64,000 nucleotides of DNA from G963422275 sp963422275 (GTDB lineage: Bacteria > Pseudomonadota > Alphaproteobacteria > Rhodobacterales > Rhodobacteraceae), in the NCBI GenBank assembly GCA_963422275.1, contig OY729418.1, positions 1,736,001-1,800,000 on the forward strand, in the 5' to 3' direction. Numbering within the stretch: the stretch's first letter is position 1; each line of letters opens with the position of its first letter. The notes under the pieces were generated by a model. That model saw only the letters and a program-made list of their open reading frames with translations. It had not been told where the DNA came from and did not search any database. The position numbers were made by a program, and so were the translations under genes. This document shows, one piece after another, positions 16,103 to 24,772 of this stretch.

Positions 16103-17137
16103 TCAACCGCCCCACGCACCCGAGCAGAGTTCATCAATTCCGTAGAGCTTGCCGTCGTATCCACGAAGGGCCACCGTCTCAAGATTGTCCAGCGTGACTG
16201 CTGGATTGGGCGTGAAATTGATGTATTTCGCGAGTGCGCCCGTTTCAAGATATTCTTCGACCATCTTGATTGCAAGCTGACCCTCATGCAGCGGAGACTG
16301 AAGGGTCGTTCCGAACTGCTTGCCTTCCTCGATGAGCTGCTTGTCGCCATTGCAGACCGTTCCGACAGCAATCACGTCCTCGCCCATTACGTAGCCAGCC
16401 TCTTCGAACGCCTGAATGCCGCCGGTCAGGATCGCATCGTCCATGCCATAGACAAAGTGAACTCCCTGGTCGCGATGAGCCGCGATGAGCTTCGCCGCGC
16501 CTTTGTACCCGTTCGCCTGGCCGAAACCTTCGCCGATGTCGCCGATGATTGCCAGATCGGACCCCGCGATCGCGTCCTTGAACGCATTGATCGACAGTCC
16601 ATAGCCTCCGTAGGAGTGCGGATAGGAAAGAACGAGAACATTGAAGCCTTCGCCGCCTTCAGCCTTCTTCCTCGCAGCGGCCTCTCGCATCATGTAGCCC
16701 GCGTTGCGGGCGCGCAGACGATCATCCGGACCAGCGTATCCGAAGATGTACTGCTTGTCCTGCTCGTTGGGAAGCTGGTTTATCTTGAGAACTGGAACGC
16801 CGGTCCTGGCGAGAGCTCGCAGAGAGCCGAGACCTGCGGTTGCGTCGGACGGCCACCAGATGAAGACATCTGGCAACTGGCCGGCTGCCAGCACCTGCTG
16901 AACCTGCTGATCCTGTTCCGCCTGATTGAACTGGTTCTCGAAGACCTTGATGTCGAAACCCTTGAGGGCGGCGGTTTCCTTGATTCCCTTGATGAAGCGG
17001 CCGATGTAGGCCTCCCCGGCAGGACCGTTGAACGAAACAATTGAACCCTTTTCGCTTGCGGCGACCGGAGCGCCTAGCACGCCTGCGGAAACACACCCGG
17101 CCACGATCAGCGCGAGCGATTTCTTCACGTATTTCAT
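16103..17137 (-). CDS. Periplasmic sugar-binding protein of RbsB-type ABC transporter
   Basis: Starting at 17137 (MKYVKKSLALIVAGCVSAG, a signal peptide with cleavage near APVAAS) and preceded by GGAG, the protein has 344 residues with the type I periplasmic fold: VSFNGPAGEAYIGRFIKGIK, FIWWPSDATAGLGSL, GYMMREAAARKKAEGG and FVYGMDDAILTGGIQAFEEAG, the last being the typical effector-contact loop. It is the first gene of the operon and feeds the RbsA/RbsC pair. An upstream ATG at 17170 lacks a ribosome site. Substrate unknown. Confidence 0.88.
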   Translation of the reverse strand: MKYVKKSLALIVAGCVSAGVLGAPVAASEKGSIVSFNGPAGEAYIGRFIKGIKETAALKGFDIKVFENQFNQAEQDQQVQQVLAAGQLPDVFIWWPSDATAGLGSLRALARTGVPVLKINQLPNEQDKQYIFGYAGPDDRLRARNAGYMMREAAARKKAEGGEGFNVLVLSYPHSYGGYGLSINAFKDAIAGSDLAIIGDIGEGFGQANGYKGAAKLIAAHRDQGVHFVYGMDDAILTGGIQAFEEAGYVMGEDVIAVGTVCNGDKQLIEEGKQFGTTLQSPLHEGQLAIKMVEEYLETGALAKYINFTPNPAVTLDNLETVALRGYDGKLYGIDELCSGAWGG

Positions 17138-17212
17138 TGGTTTTCTCCAATTCCTGGTGTGACCCGGCAATCGGGCCGCACGGAACGAATGGACAAGCGT
17201 TCGATGAATTTA

Positions 17213-17269
17213 AACCCAAATCATATCCAAAATGAATATTTAAAGTCCAAATCGGATATCTTTTGGGTT
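17213..17269. promoter_or_regulatory. Divergent control region with nested dyads
   Basis: AACCCAAA at 17213-17220 and TTTGGGTT at 17262-17269 are perfect inverted arms. Inside are two related sequences, CCCAAATCATATCCAAAA (17215-17232) and CCAAATCGGATATCTTTTGG (17247-17266); the second is itself an imperfect palindrome. The region lies between the divergent sugar operon and the SDR gene and is the best candidate operator for the HTH-SBP fusion regulator. Confidence 0.5.
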
Positions 17270-17344
17270 TTCGGCTGCGGTGCGTTCTGCAAGCTCTTTC
17301 GCGGGCCTGATCAATGTCCAGCAATTAACTGAAGGGAATTCACC

Positions 17345-18148
17345 ATGAGCCAGTCGAGACTTGCCGAAAAGCACGTGCTGATAACCGGTGCCGCAAGAGG
17401 CATGGGGGCAGCCGTTGGCGAACATTACGCCTCTTTGGGAGCCAAGGTCTGCCTGGGCGACATCAACGAGGACGGCTGCGAGGAAGTTGCGAGGCGGATA
17501 AGGAAGTCCGGCGGCGATGCGGTCGCGGTCAAGCTGGATGTGACGAGCAGAGATGAGATGAAGGCCGCCGTCGCCGCCACGGTGAAGGCATTTGGCTCGA
17601 TCAATGTAATGTTGAACAACGCCGGAATAAACAAGCCTCTGATGTTCTTGGACATCACAGAGGAAAATTGGGACATGATCATGCGTGTCAACGCGCTTGG
17701 CGTGCTGCTTGGCATGCAGGAAGCCGCCAAGCAGATGATCATGCAAGGCAAAGAGAGCGGCCCTTACAAGATCATCAACGTTGGCTCGATCTTGAGCCGT
17801 CAGGCATTCGACGACGTCATTCCCTACTCTTGCTCGAAACATGCGGTGCTTGCAATGATCAACGGTGGAGCAAAGGCGCTTGCCGAACACAACATCACCG
17901 TCAACGGCTACGGGCCGGGTGTAGTGAGAACCGAACTCTGGGAACAGCTTGACAAGGACCTCGTCGCGATAGGGAAGTTTCAGAAGGAAGGTGAATCTAT
18001 GGACCGGCTCGCAGAGGACATGATCCTGATGAAGCGCTATTCCTATCCGGAGGACGTGGTCGGAACCGCCGCCTTTCTTGCGAGTCCGGAGTCCGATTAC
18101 ATGACGGGCCAGCTTCTGATGATCGACGGCGGAATGGTAATCCAGTAG
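17345..18148 (+). CDS. Short-chain dehydrogenase/reductase, probable sugar or polyol dehydrogenase
   Basis: A classical SDR of 267 residues: cofactor motif TGAARGMG near residue 15, NNAG at about 91, catalytic Ser in NVGSILS and YSCSK active-site Tyr-Lys near 160. The acidic residue GDIN after the second strand suggests NAD preference. It is preceded by GAAGGGAA and faces away from the sugar ABC operon, sharing its promoter region. In context it may oxidise the imported sugar as the first De Ley-Doudoroff-like step. A galactose, arabinose or fucose dehydrogenase role is possible but unproven. Confidence 0.85.
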   Translation: MSQSRLAEKHVLITGAARGMGAAVGEHYASLGAKVCLGDINEDGCEEVARRIRKSGGDAVAVKLDVTSRDEMKAAVAATVKAFGSINVMLNNAGINKPLMFLDITEENWDMIMRVNALGVLLGMQEAAKQMIMQGKESGPYKIINVGSILSRQAFDDVIPYSCSKHAVLAMINGGAKALAEHNITVNGYGPGVVRTELWEQLDKDLVAIGKFQKEGESMDRLAEDMILMKRYSYPEDVVGTAAFLASPESDYMTGQLLMIDGGMVIQ

Positions 18149-18789
18149 GCTTCTCCATTCCGAAATCTATTGGGTGTCCTGAAACGCAGTGCCTGCCTTC
18201 CGTCCGGCCAAGCGCCTGTCGCCTATGGCAAACTTGATCCGACCGTCATCGTTGTTTCATACGGTCAAGCTCGCTTGTTCATGTCGAATTCAGGGTCGGT
18301 GACCGGGGAGAAGCAAGGCTCCCAACGCCGCGTGATCTGCTCCGGTGTGATGCAGGCTTTCTGGTCCGGCTGACGACAGGCTGGAGATATTTGCCGATTC
18401 ACTGCCAAAATACCGCTGGGACACAGACGTCCGGGAGTCTATCTTCAAAGCGGGTTTTTGGTCCGTTTTTCTGGTTAGGCATCGGATGCAAGTACAAGTT
18501 TCCTTGCTTCGAGCCTTCGTGAATCAAGCCCGATATCGCCAGCAATGGACTCATCGCCAAGAGCGCAAACATCGCGGGGTCTTCCACGCTTGCCGACTGG
18601 CCTTGCGCAATGCTGCACCTCCGTGTCAAGCTCCTCTTGCCACCGTTCGAAACTGGCTTGTCGATCCTTCGTTTCGAGATTGTTCAATTCATGCCATGGC
18701 TGAACTCTGGAATTGACAGACAATGGTTCCGGCGTGCCGAATGGTTCTGTTGACTCAAGCTGAAAGCCGCCTGCAAGAGAACCCTTGAT
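18149..18789. other. Long non-coding or decayed stretch
   Basis: No open frame here looks like a recognised protein, and frames on both strands are short and overlapping. A minus-strand frame (18475-18723) has protein-like composition with a basic segment but no family is recognised. It may be the relic of a lost gene such as the regulator or galactonate dehydratase expected beside dgoA and dgoK. Confidence 0.4.
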
Positions 18790-19413
18790 CTAGGCTTGGA
18801 TTCCGTCGTCTTTCATTGCTTTGTCATAAGCCGCAACTATCACTTGAGCTCTTTCCCGAACGTCCTCCTCACCGAAACCCCGCTGGTAAAGCGCCGTACC
18901 TATGCCAAATCCGTTTGCACCGGCACGAATCCAGCTGGAAAAGTTTTCCGGCCCTGCACCTCCCACCGCGTAGATCTGGGTCTGAGAGGGAAGCACCGCG
19001 CGCAAGGCGTGGACTCCCGAAGGGCCGACGAGAGACGCCGGAAATATCTTGAGACCGTCAGCGCCCGCCTCCAGTGCCGAAAAGCATTCCGAGGGCGACA
19101 ATGCGCCTGGCCAAGACTCCATTCCCTTCGATTTCGTTGCCGCAATGACTTCCACATTGGTGTTTGGCGATACGATGATTTGCCCGCCGACATCATGCAC
19201 GTCACGTACCTCTTTAACGGTCAAGACGGTTCCGGCACCGACAGTTGCCGCGTCACCGAACTCCTTGGCGATCATGGAGATGCTTTTGAGAGGTTGCGGG
19301 GAATTCAATGGAACCTCGATCATTCCGATCCTTTCCTGAACCAGGGCGGCGCATATCGCAAGAACCTCGTGTGGATGGACCCCGCGCAGTATCGCAATGA
19401 TCTTCCGATGCAT
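18790..19413 (-). CDS. dgoA: 2-dehydro-3-deoxy-6-phosphogalactonate aldolase
   Basis: A class I KDPG/KDPGal aldolase of 207 residues (TIM barrel). Visible signatures: AILRGVHPHEVLAICAAL at the N-terminus, GAGTVLTVKEVRDV, IVSPNTNVEVI, and the Schiff-base region ADGLKIFPASLVGPSG with the lysine in GLKIFP. It cleaves KDPGal to pyruvate and glyceraldehyde 3-phosphate, the last step of the De Ley-Doudoroff pathway. It starts two bases after the dgoK stop, so the two are one operon. Confidence 0.9.
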   Translation of the reverse strand: MHRKIIAILRGVHPHEVLAICAALVQERIGMIEVPLNSPQPLKSISMIAKEFGDAATVGAGTVLTVKEVRDVHDVGGQIIVSPNTNVEVIAATKSKGMESWPGALSPSECFSALEAGADGLKIFPASLVGPSGVHALRAVLPSQTQIYAVGGAGPENFSSWIRAGANGFGIGTALYQRGFGEEDVRERAQVIVAAYDKAMKDDGIQA

Positions 19414-19415
19414 GA

Positions 19416-20375
19416 TCAGGAGTTTCGGATCTGGGCGATTGCGGAGTTCAAGCCAATGAGGGTCACTGGTGCAGCATCCTGGACTCGTGGCGCATGCCCA
19501 ACCAGACGCAACCCTTCGGCGTACGTTGCAGAAGCGTCGCTGGAGCCGATGATGACCACGTTCTGCCCAAGCCAGTAGGGACGGGAAGCAGCCAGTTCCG
19601 CGCCAATCAAGGTTCCTGTCAACCGTCCGGCAGCGCCCTCGGGACTTAAGCCGGCGATCAACGAAGTCGCTCGAATGGAGAAGAGTCGGCTGGCAACGCT
19701 TTCGGGCTTGGAAATAATGGCATCAACGGCGAATGCAAACTCAGTTTTGCTCCAGCCCTTGGCTTGCAGCGAATGCCTCAAGACAGATTGAAGGCTCAAG
19801 AGCTGATGGATTTCCCCGGTCATGAAGGACTGGAAGCTGACAATCTCTCCGGCGCTGACACGCACCCATTTTGTATGGGTGCCCGGCAGGCAGACGACAC
19901 CATCGAAATCTGACGATAGGGACAAGAAGCCGGCAATTTGGGTTTCTTCACCGCGCATGACGTCGAAATTCGGCTTGGTCTGCTTGAGTCCGGGGATAAT
20001 CCTGACCAGAATCCTGCTGTCCGTCGTTTCCGGTGAAGCGGTCTCCTGAACGCTCAGCGGTTCGCAAGGAACGCTCCGGTAGCTTGCTTCCACCCAACCT
20101 TGGGAAGAGCCTACCATTCCACAAGCAATTACCGGAATGGCGCGGTTATCGGATAGCCAGGGTTCGATCAGCTCGAGAAGCGCGGGTTCGAACTCGTGCG
20201 ATGCGAGTTTCCCCATGCCGTTCTCCGATGATGCGCTGTAGACTTTTTCGCCTTTGCCGTTCACGCCCCAAACCCTAAGGTTTGTTGTACCCCAGTCCAC
20301 AGCGATCCAGCTGACTTGCGTTGCCAATTCCACCTCAGCATCCGCCCAAATCGATTCCCTATTGCTACGTGCCAT
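19416..20375 (-). CDS. dgoK: 2-dehydro-3-deoxygalactonokinase
   Basis: The N-terminal phosphate loop of the ASKHA-type kinase is clear (WIAVDWGTTNLRVWGVN), with GMVGSSQGWVEASY, the central LPGTHTKWVRV and FMTGEIHQLLS motifs of DgoK and GSSDASATYAEGL near the C-terminus. The frame runs up to 20507, but the start at 20375 (MARSNRESI) gives 319 residues, close to the family length. It phosphorylates 2-keto-3-deoxygalactonate with ATP and is coupled to dgoA. The upstream enzymes (galactonolactonase, galactonate dehydratase) are not in this window. Confidence 0.9.
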   Translation of the reverse strand: MARSNRESIWADAEVELATQVSWIAVDWGTTNLRVWGVNGKGEKVYSASSENGMGKLASHEFEPALLELIEPWLSDNRAIPVIACGMVGSSQGWVEASYRSVPCEPLSVQETASPETTDSRILVRIIPGLKQTKPNFDVMRGEETQIAGFLSLSSDFDGVVCLPGTHTKWVRVSAGEIVSFQSFMTGEIHQLLSLQSVLRHSLQAKGWSKTEFAFAVDAIISKPESVASRLFSIRATSLIAGLSPEGAAGRLTGTLIGAELAASRPYWLGQNVVIIGSSDASATYAEGLRLVGHAPRVQDAAPVTLIGLNSAIAQIRNS

Positions 20376-20654
20376 GTTCAAGCCGGTTTTGCACGAACCC
20401 ATGCATCTGAATAAAGGCATTGTCTCGAGAACGTCGAACTGCATGGACGAACGACTCCGCGCTAGGAAATCCGGCACCTGCATCTGCCGGCCTGTTGAGG
20501 TGCTCACTACGATGATCGCCTGACTGCTTCACGCAAAAATTGACGGACCAAGTCATTGTTTGGGATTCGCGGTCACCGGTAAGCGCTGCAGTAGTTTTCG
20601 GGAGTCGGCCTTGCGACGCTTCCCGACTGAAATTCCAGCCGATATCGCCGCGGT

Positions 20655-21503
20655 CTATTTAACTGCCCCCAGGGTCAAGCCCGCGATGAAGTGCTTTTGC
20701 ATCAGGAAGAACATCAGGACTGGCGGGAGCGCGGCCACGATCGAGCCTGCGGACACCAGATGCCAAGCCGCCACCCATTGACCGTTCAGTGCGTAAAGGC
20801 CGGCGGTTACAGGTTGCGTGCTGGCACTCTGGGTCAGTACCGTGGCCCAGAAGTAGTCGTTCCAGATGAACGTGAAAATCAGGACCGCAAGTGCCGCGAT
20901 CGCAGGGCGCATGAGCGGAAGGACGACATACCAGAAAATTCGAATTTCGCTAACCCGCTCGACTCTCGCAGCTTCGATCAGTTCGCGAGGCAGTGCCTTG
21001 ATGAAATTGCGCATGAACAGAGTGCAAAATCCGGTTTGGAATGCCACGTGGAACAATGCCAGTCCGGCCGTCGTGTTGTAGACACCCAGTGAAAGCGAGA
21101 GATCGCGGACGGGTACCATCAGGATCTGGAACGGGATAAAGTTTCCTGCGATGAACATGAAGAACAGCAGCACCGAGCCACGGAAGCGATATATGCCCAA
21201 CGCAAAACCGGTCATGCAAGACAGGACAAGTGTTCCGATCACAGTGGGGATCGTGACCTTGAAGCTGTTGAAGATGTACTGCCCGATCGGCGAATTGTTG
21301 AACACAGCTGTGTAGTTTTCGATCACGTTGAACGACGACGGCCATCCCCAGTAGTTCCCAGCCGTGATGTCACCCGCCGGTCGAATCGAAGTGATCGCAA
21401 CCGCGATCAGCGGCAGCAGCCAGATTACCAAGGCGATCGGCAATGCGATCTGGTAAAGAACGCGGTAGGAGGCAGATGTTCGTTCAACTGGTGTCGGAAA
21501 CAT
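20655..21503 (-). CDS. Carbohydrate ABC transporter permease, MalG/UgpE type
   Basis: 282 residues with six predicted transmembrane segments and the EAA coupling loop (ELIEAARVERVSEIRIFWYVVLP, abbreviated here to its first part ELIEAARVERVSEIR). It follows the MalF-type gene by one base. In family 1 carbohydrate uptake systems this subunit pairs with the MalF-like permease and a separate MsmK/UgpC ATPase, which in this window is found at 27295. Confidence 0.9.
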   Translation of the reverse strand: MFPTPVERTSASYRVLYQIALPIALVIWLLPLIAVAITSIRPAGDITAGNYWGWPSSFNVIENYTAVFNNSPIGQYIFNSFKVTIPTVIGTLVLSCMTGFALGIYRFRGSVLLFFMFIAGNFIPFQILMVPVRDLSLSLGVYNTTAGLALFHVAFQTGFCTLFMRNFIKALPRELIEAARVERVSEIRIFWYVVLPLMRPAIAALAVLIFTFIWNDYFWATVLTQSASTQPVTAGLYALNGQWVAAWHLVSAGSIVAALPPVLMFFLMQKHFIAGLTLGAVK

Positions 21504-21504
21504 C

Positions 21505-22437
21505 TCAGTGCCCTTCCTGCTCGTTGCGGTACATCTTCCACAGGAAGTAGGAAATGTAGATCATCATGATTGCAAACAGCACTACTGCAATCGACGCGCC
21601 ATAACCCATTCGGAAGCCGTATTCACCAAGCGCTTGTTCATACATGTAAAACGCCAGCACGCGGCTTGAGCCGTACGGTCCGCCATCGGTCATGATCGAG
21701 ATCAAGTCGAAAGAACGAAGGGCGCCGATGACCGTGACAACCACGGCGATGAAGGTCGCAGGCCTTAGTTGCGGAATAATCACGTACCATAGCATTCGCC
21801 ACCCCCGCGCACCATCGAGGCGACCGGCTTCGATCTGTTCCGGATCAACGGCATTCAACCCGGTTAGGTAAAGTATCATGCAGTAAGCTGTCTGCGGCCA
21901 CAGCCCAGCGGCGATGATGCCGTAGGTCACGAAACGCTCGTCTGCCAGGACAGCGATCGATGGGATCCCGAACGTGCCGAGAATCATGTTCATGAGACCG
22001 AACGACGGGTCGTAAAACCAGGCGAAAACCAAGCCGACGACAACTTGACTGATGACAAATGGAAAGAAGAAGAGCGATTTGTAGATGCGGATACCTCTTA
22101 CCGTCTGGTTGAGGAAGAGCGCGACAAACAGCCCTCCGGGTATGGCCAGCAGGTAGAGGATCAACCACAGCACATTGTTTTGAAGAGATACGTAGAAGGC
22201 CTCGTCGTCCAGGAGTTCCCGGTAGTTTTCCAAGCCGATGTATTCCGGGTTTGGCGCGATTCCATCCCAGTCGTAAAGACTTATCGATAGCGACTGGAAA
22301 ATGGGTATGATCACGTAAACCGCAAACATGAACAGGCCGGGCGCCAGGAAGATCCACGGAGTTAGCGCGATCTGGTTCTTTGTCCACCAGCTCCGCTTCG
22401 TCGCGGCGATCGACGGAATTATTGCAGTTTCGCTCAT
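21505..22437 (-). CDS. Carbohydrate ABC transporter permease, MalF/UgpA type
   Basis: 310 residues, six predicted membrane segments, EAA loop around EAGRLDGARGWRMLWYVIIP (20 residues, abbreviated). The N-terminal cytoplasmic segment precedes a first helix ALTPWIFLAPGLFMFAVYVI. It is encoded between the binding protein and the MalG-type permease, in the same direction, in the usual order SBP-MalF-MalG. Confidence 0.9.
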   Translation of the reverse strand: MSETAIIPSIAATKRSWWTKNQIALTPWIFLAPGLFMFAVYVIIPIFQSLSISLYDWDGIAPNPEYIGLENYRELLDDEAFYVSLQNNVLWLILYLLAIPGGLFVALFLNQTVRGIRIYKSLFFFPFVISQVVVGLVFAWFYDPSFGLMNMILGTFGIPSIAVLADERFVTYGIIAAGLWPQTAYCMILYLTGLNAVDPEQIEAGRLDGARGWRMLWYVIIPQLRPATFIAVVVTVIGALRSFDLISIMTDGGPYGSSRVLAFYMYEQALGEYGFRMGYGASIAVVLFAIMMIYISYFLWKMYRNEQEGH

Positions 22438-22513
22438 CGGACCCTTCGTCTGTCGGCTACAGAGGGCATCGCGCTTGCGCCCTTTGCGAGCGGGTCTTGG
22501 GATGCGCAGGGTA

Positions 22514-22535
22514 GGGCGCCCGGCTTCGGGCGCCC
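22514..22535 (-). terminator. Hairpin between solute-binding-protein and permease genes
   Basis: GGGCGCCCG (22514-22522) pairs with CGGGCGCCC (22527-22535) across a GCTT loop, directly after the binding-protein stop. No T-run on the transcribed side, so mRNA stabilisation or partial attenuation is more likely than full termination. Confidence 0.6.
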
Positions 22536-22546
22536 GTCAATTTTGA

Positions 22547-23797
22547 TCAGTAGACTCGGTTTCGCGCCTTCTCGAGGCGATCGAGGATCGCGTCGAGGCG
22601 ATCCGGCTTCACCATGAATTCCTGGAAGCCTTCCATTCCAGCCTTCGCCATCTCGGCCGGCGCGTCGCGATCAAAGAACTGCGCGACCCCGGTCGTGTTG
22701 GAAAGCATCTGGAAACCTGCGGCCAAGAACTTGTCGCTTTCGTCGATTGACGACGCCGAATTGATCGGCAACTGACCAAGCCTTTTGTTGATGTCAGTCT
22801 GCACGTCGGCCCGAGCCAGGTAGACGAGGAATTTCTTGGCGTCTTCCTTGTTCGTTGCATTGGCTGCAATGTGGATCGTGTCCGTCGGTGCATCCTCGGC
22901 AAGCGGAATGCCTTCGGCAATCTTGGGGAACTGGAAGAAGCCCAACTGGTCGTCGGTCAGGCCCGCCTCTTTCAGCGGCGCCACGGCGAAGTTGCCCATG
23001 ACATACATGGCCGCATCGCCCTGAACCATCGGCGCAAGCGCTTCCTGCCACGTGTAAGCGGCATGGTTTTCGATGAAATAACCCGCATCCAGCAGTTCTT
23101 TCCAGTTGGCCATGGTGGCCCTCACCCGATCATCCGTCCAAGGGACCTTGCCGTTGGTCAGATCCATGTGGAATTCGTATCCGTTGGTGCGCAGGTTCAG
23201 GTAGTCGAACACACCGGCTGCTGTCCACAGATACCTGGTTCCGATTGTGATGGGCGTGACCCCGGCGGCTTTGAGAGCAGCGCATGCGGCCTTGAATTCC
23301 TCCCAGTCGGAGGGAACGGCTATGTTGTTGGCCTCGAAGATATCTTTCCGATAGTATACGCCCCATTGGTAGTAGGTGTAGGGCACCCCCCACTTCTTGC
23401 CGTCGATCGTCATCGAGGATGCGGCCGACTTCAAGCTTTCATTCAGGCCGTTTTCGTTCCAAACGTCATCCACTGGCTCAAAGAGTCCCGCATTGACATA
23501 TGGAAGCATACGGTTTCCAGCGTACCAATTCGCGAGGTCCGGCGCATCCGCGGTGAGAAAGTTGCGTATTGAAGTCTTGTAGCCCTCGTGGTCAAATAGG
23601 TTCCATTCGACCTTTACGTCAGGGTTTTCGGCCTCAAAGCCAGCGATAAGTGCCTCGAATGCCGCTTTCGGGGCAGGGTCGGAAGTGTCCGTGTTGATGA
23701 CCAACGTTCGCTGTTGTGCAAACGATGCTGTCGCGAACATCGCGCCAGCCGCCACTACGGCGAACAGGTTTCGTGCTTTAGGATGCATTTTGAGCAT
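22547..23797 (-). CDS. Carbohydrate-binding protein of ABC transporter, SBP family 1
   Basis: The start at 23797 (MLKMHPKARNLFAVVAAG) follows AGGAAAGGAAT and gives a signal peptide ending TASFA before QQRTLVIN. The 416-residue protein shows SBP1 features: FEAENPDVKVEWNLFDHEGY, DLANWYAGNRMLPYV, KKWGVPYTYYQWGVYYRKDIF and GDAAMYVMGNFAV. It captures an oligo- or monosaccharide, probably a galactoside given dgoA/dgoK downstream in the same direction. The frame is open to 23902 but the leader would then begin with a non-signal sequence. Confidence 0.9.
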   Translation of the reverse strand: MLKMHPKARNLFAVVAAGAMFATASFAQQRTLVINTDTSDPAPKAAFEALIAGFEAENPDVKVEWNLFDHEGYKTSIRNFLTADAPDLANWYAGNRMLPYVNAGLFEPVDDVWNENGLNESLKSAASSMTIDGKKWGVPYTYYQWGVYYRKDIFEANNIAVPSDWEEFKAACAALKAAGVTPITIGTRYLWTAAGVFDYLNLRTNGYEFHMDLTNGKVPWTDDRVRATMANWKELLDAGYFIENHAAYTWQEALAPMVQGDAAMYVMGNFAVAPLKEAGLTDDQLGFFQFPKIAEGIPLAEDAPTDTIHIAANATNKEDAKKFLVYLARADVQTDINKRLGQLPINSASSIDESDKFLAAGFQMLSNTTGVAQFFDRDAPAEMAKAGMEGFQEFMVKPDRLDAILDRLEKARNRVY

Positions 23798-23840
23798 ATT
23801 CCTTTCCTCTTGGTTCCAAGAAAATTGAAACAAGTTGTTG

Positions 23841-23860
23841 AATGTTAGTACACATACATT
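23841..23860. promoter_or_regulatory. Candidate operator upstream of the sugar transporter operon
   Basis: AATGTTAGTACACATACATT is an imperfect palindrome (AATGT ... ACATT) 44 bases upstream of the binding-protein start, where a GntR/FCD or similar repressor could bind. No matching regulator gene lies within the operon. Confidence 0.35.
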
Positions 23861-24438
23861 ATCGCTTGCAGCGGCGTTGTCAATATCATTGGTGCAAACC
23901 AAGGCTAGCGATCACGAAGGATTTGGGAGTTGAGCGGTCGGGTCGCCCGCAATTCGAGAGTCAACAGATTGGAGGGCTACATATCAAGGCTCCGGTAGTT
24001 TTGCCTCACTTTCGGCGATAGCCGTCTGCAAAATTACCCATGTGGACCAGGTCGTGTACTCATAAAGGGAAAAGGGATTTTCTTTCCGGCTCCGACGTGA
24101 TTCAAGCTTCCAAACAACGGGAGCTTGAGGATGCAGGGACGGCACGATCTGACGGATGCGGAATGGGCGATCATCTCGCCGTTGCCGCCTGACAAGCCGC
24201 GGGGCGTTCCGCGGGTGGACGACCGGCGGGCGATCAGCGGGATCTTTCACATCCTGCGCACCGGCACGCCGTGGCGCGACCTTCCGGAACGCTGCGGGCC
24301 GCATGCGACAGTCTGCAACCGCTGGGCCAGGCAAGGGGTGTGGGAGCGCCTGTTCGGGGCGTTGGCGACGGGCTCGCCGGGATCTCTTCATCTCCTGGAC
24401 TCCTCGGTGGTGCGCGCCCACCAGCACGCCGCGGGCGG

Positions 24439-24445
24439 AAAAAAG
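24439..24445 (+). other. Probable programmed frameshift site
   Basis: AAAAAAG lies exactly where the transposase reading must move back one base between the AGGKK and GGPDHAIG segments. Confidence 0.55.
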
Positions 24446-24772
24446 GGGGTCCGGACCACGCCATCGGACGCTCGCGAGGCGGGACGGGCACCAAAATCCA
24501 CGTCGTCGTCGACGGCCTTGGCCGGCCGCGCCGCTTCTTGATCACCCCGGGCCAAGCCTCCGACAAGGCTGCCGTGCCCGCCCTCCTTGACGGCCTTGAG
24601 CCGGCCCGGGACACCGTCGCCGACCGCGGCTATGACGCCCGCGCCATCCTCAAGCTCATTGCCGACCATGGCTCTTGCCCCCACATCCCGACCCAACGGG
24701 ATCGCCGGGAGCGGCGCTCCGCATCCCATCACCTGTACCGCCAACGCAACCTCGTCGAACGTTTCTTCAACA

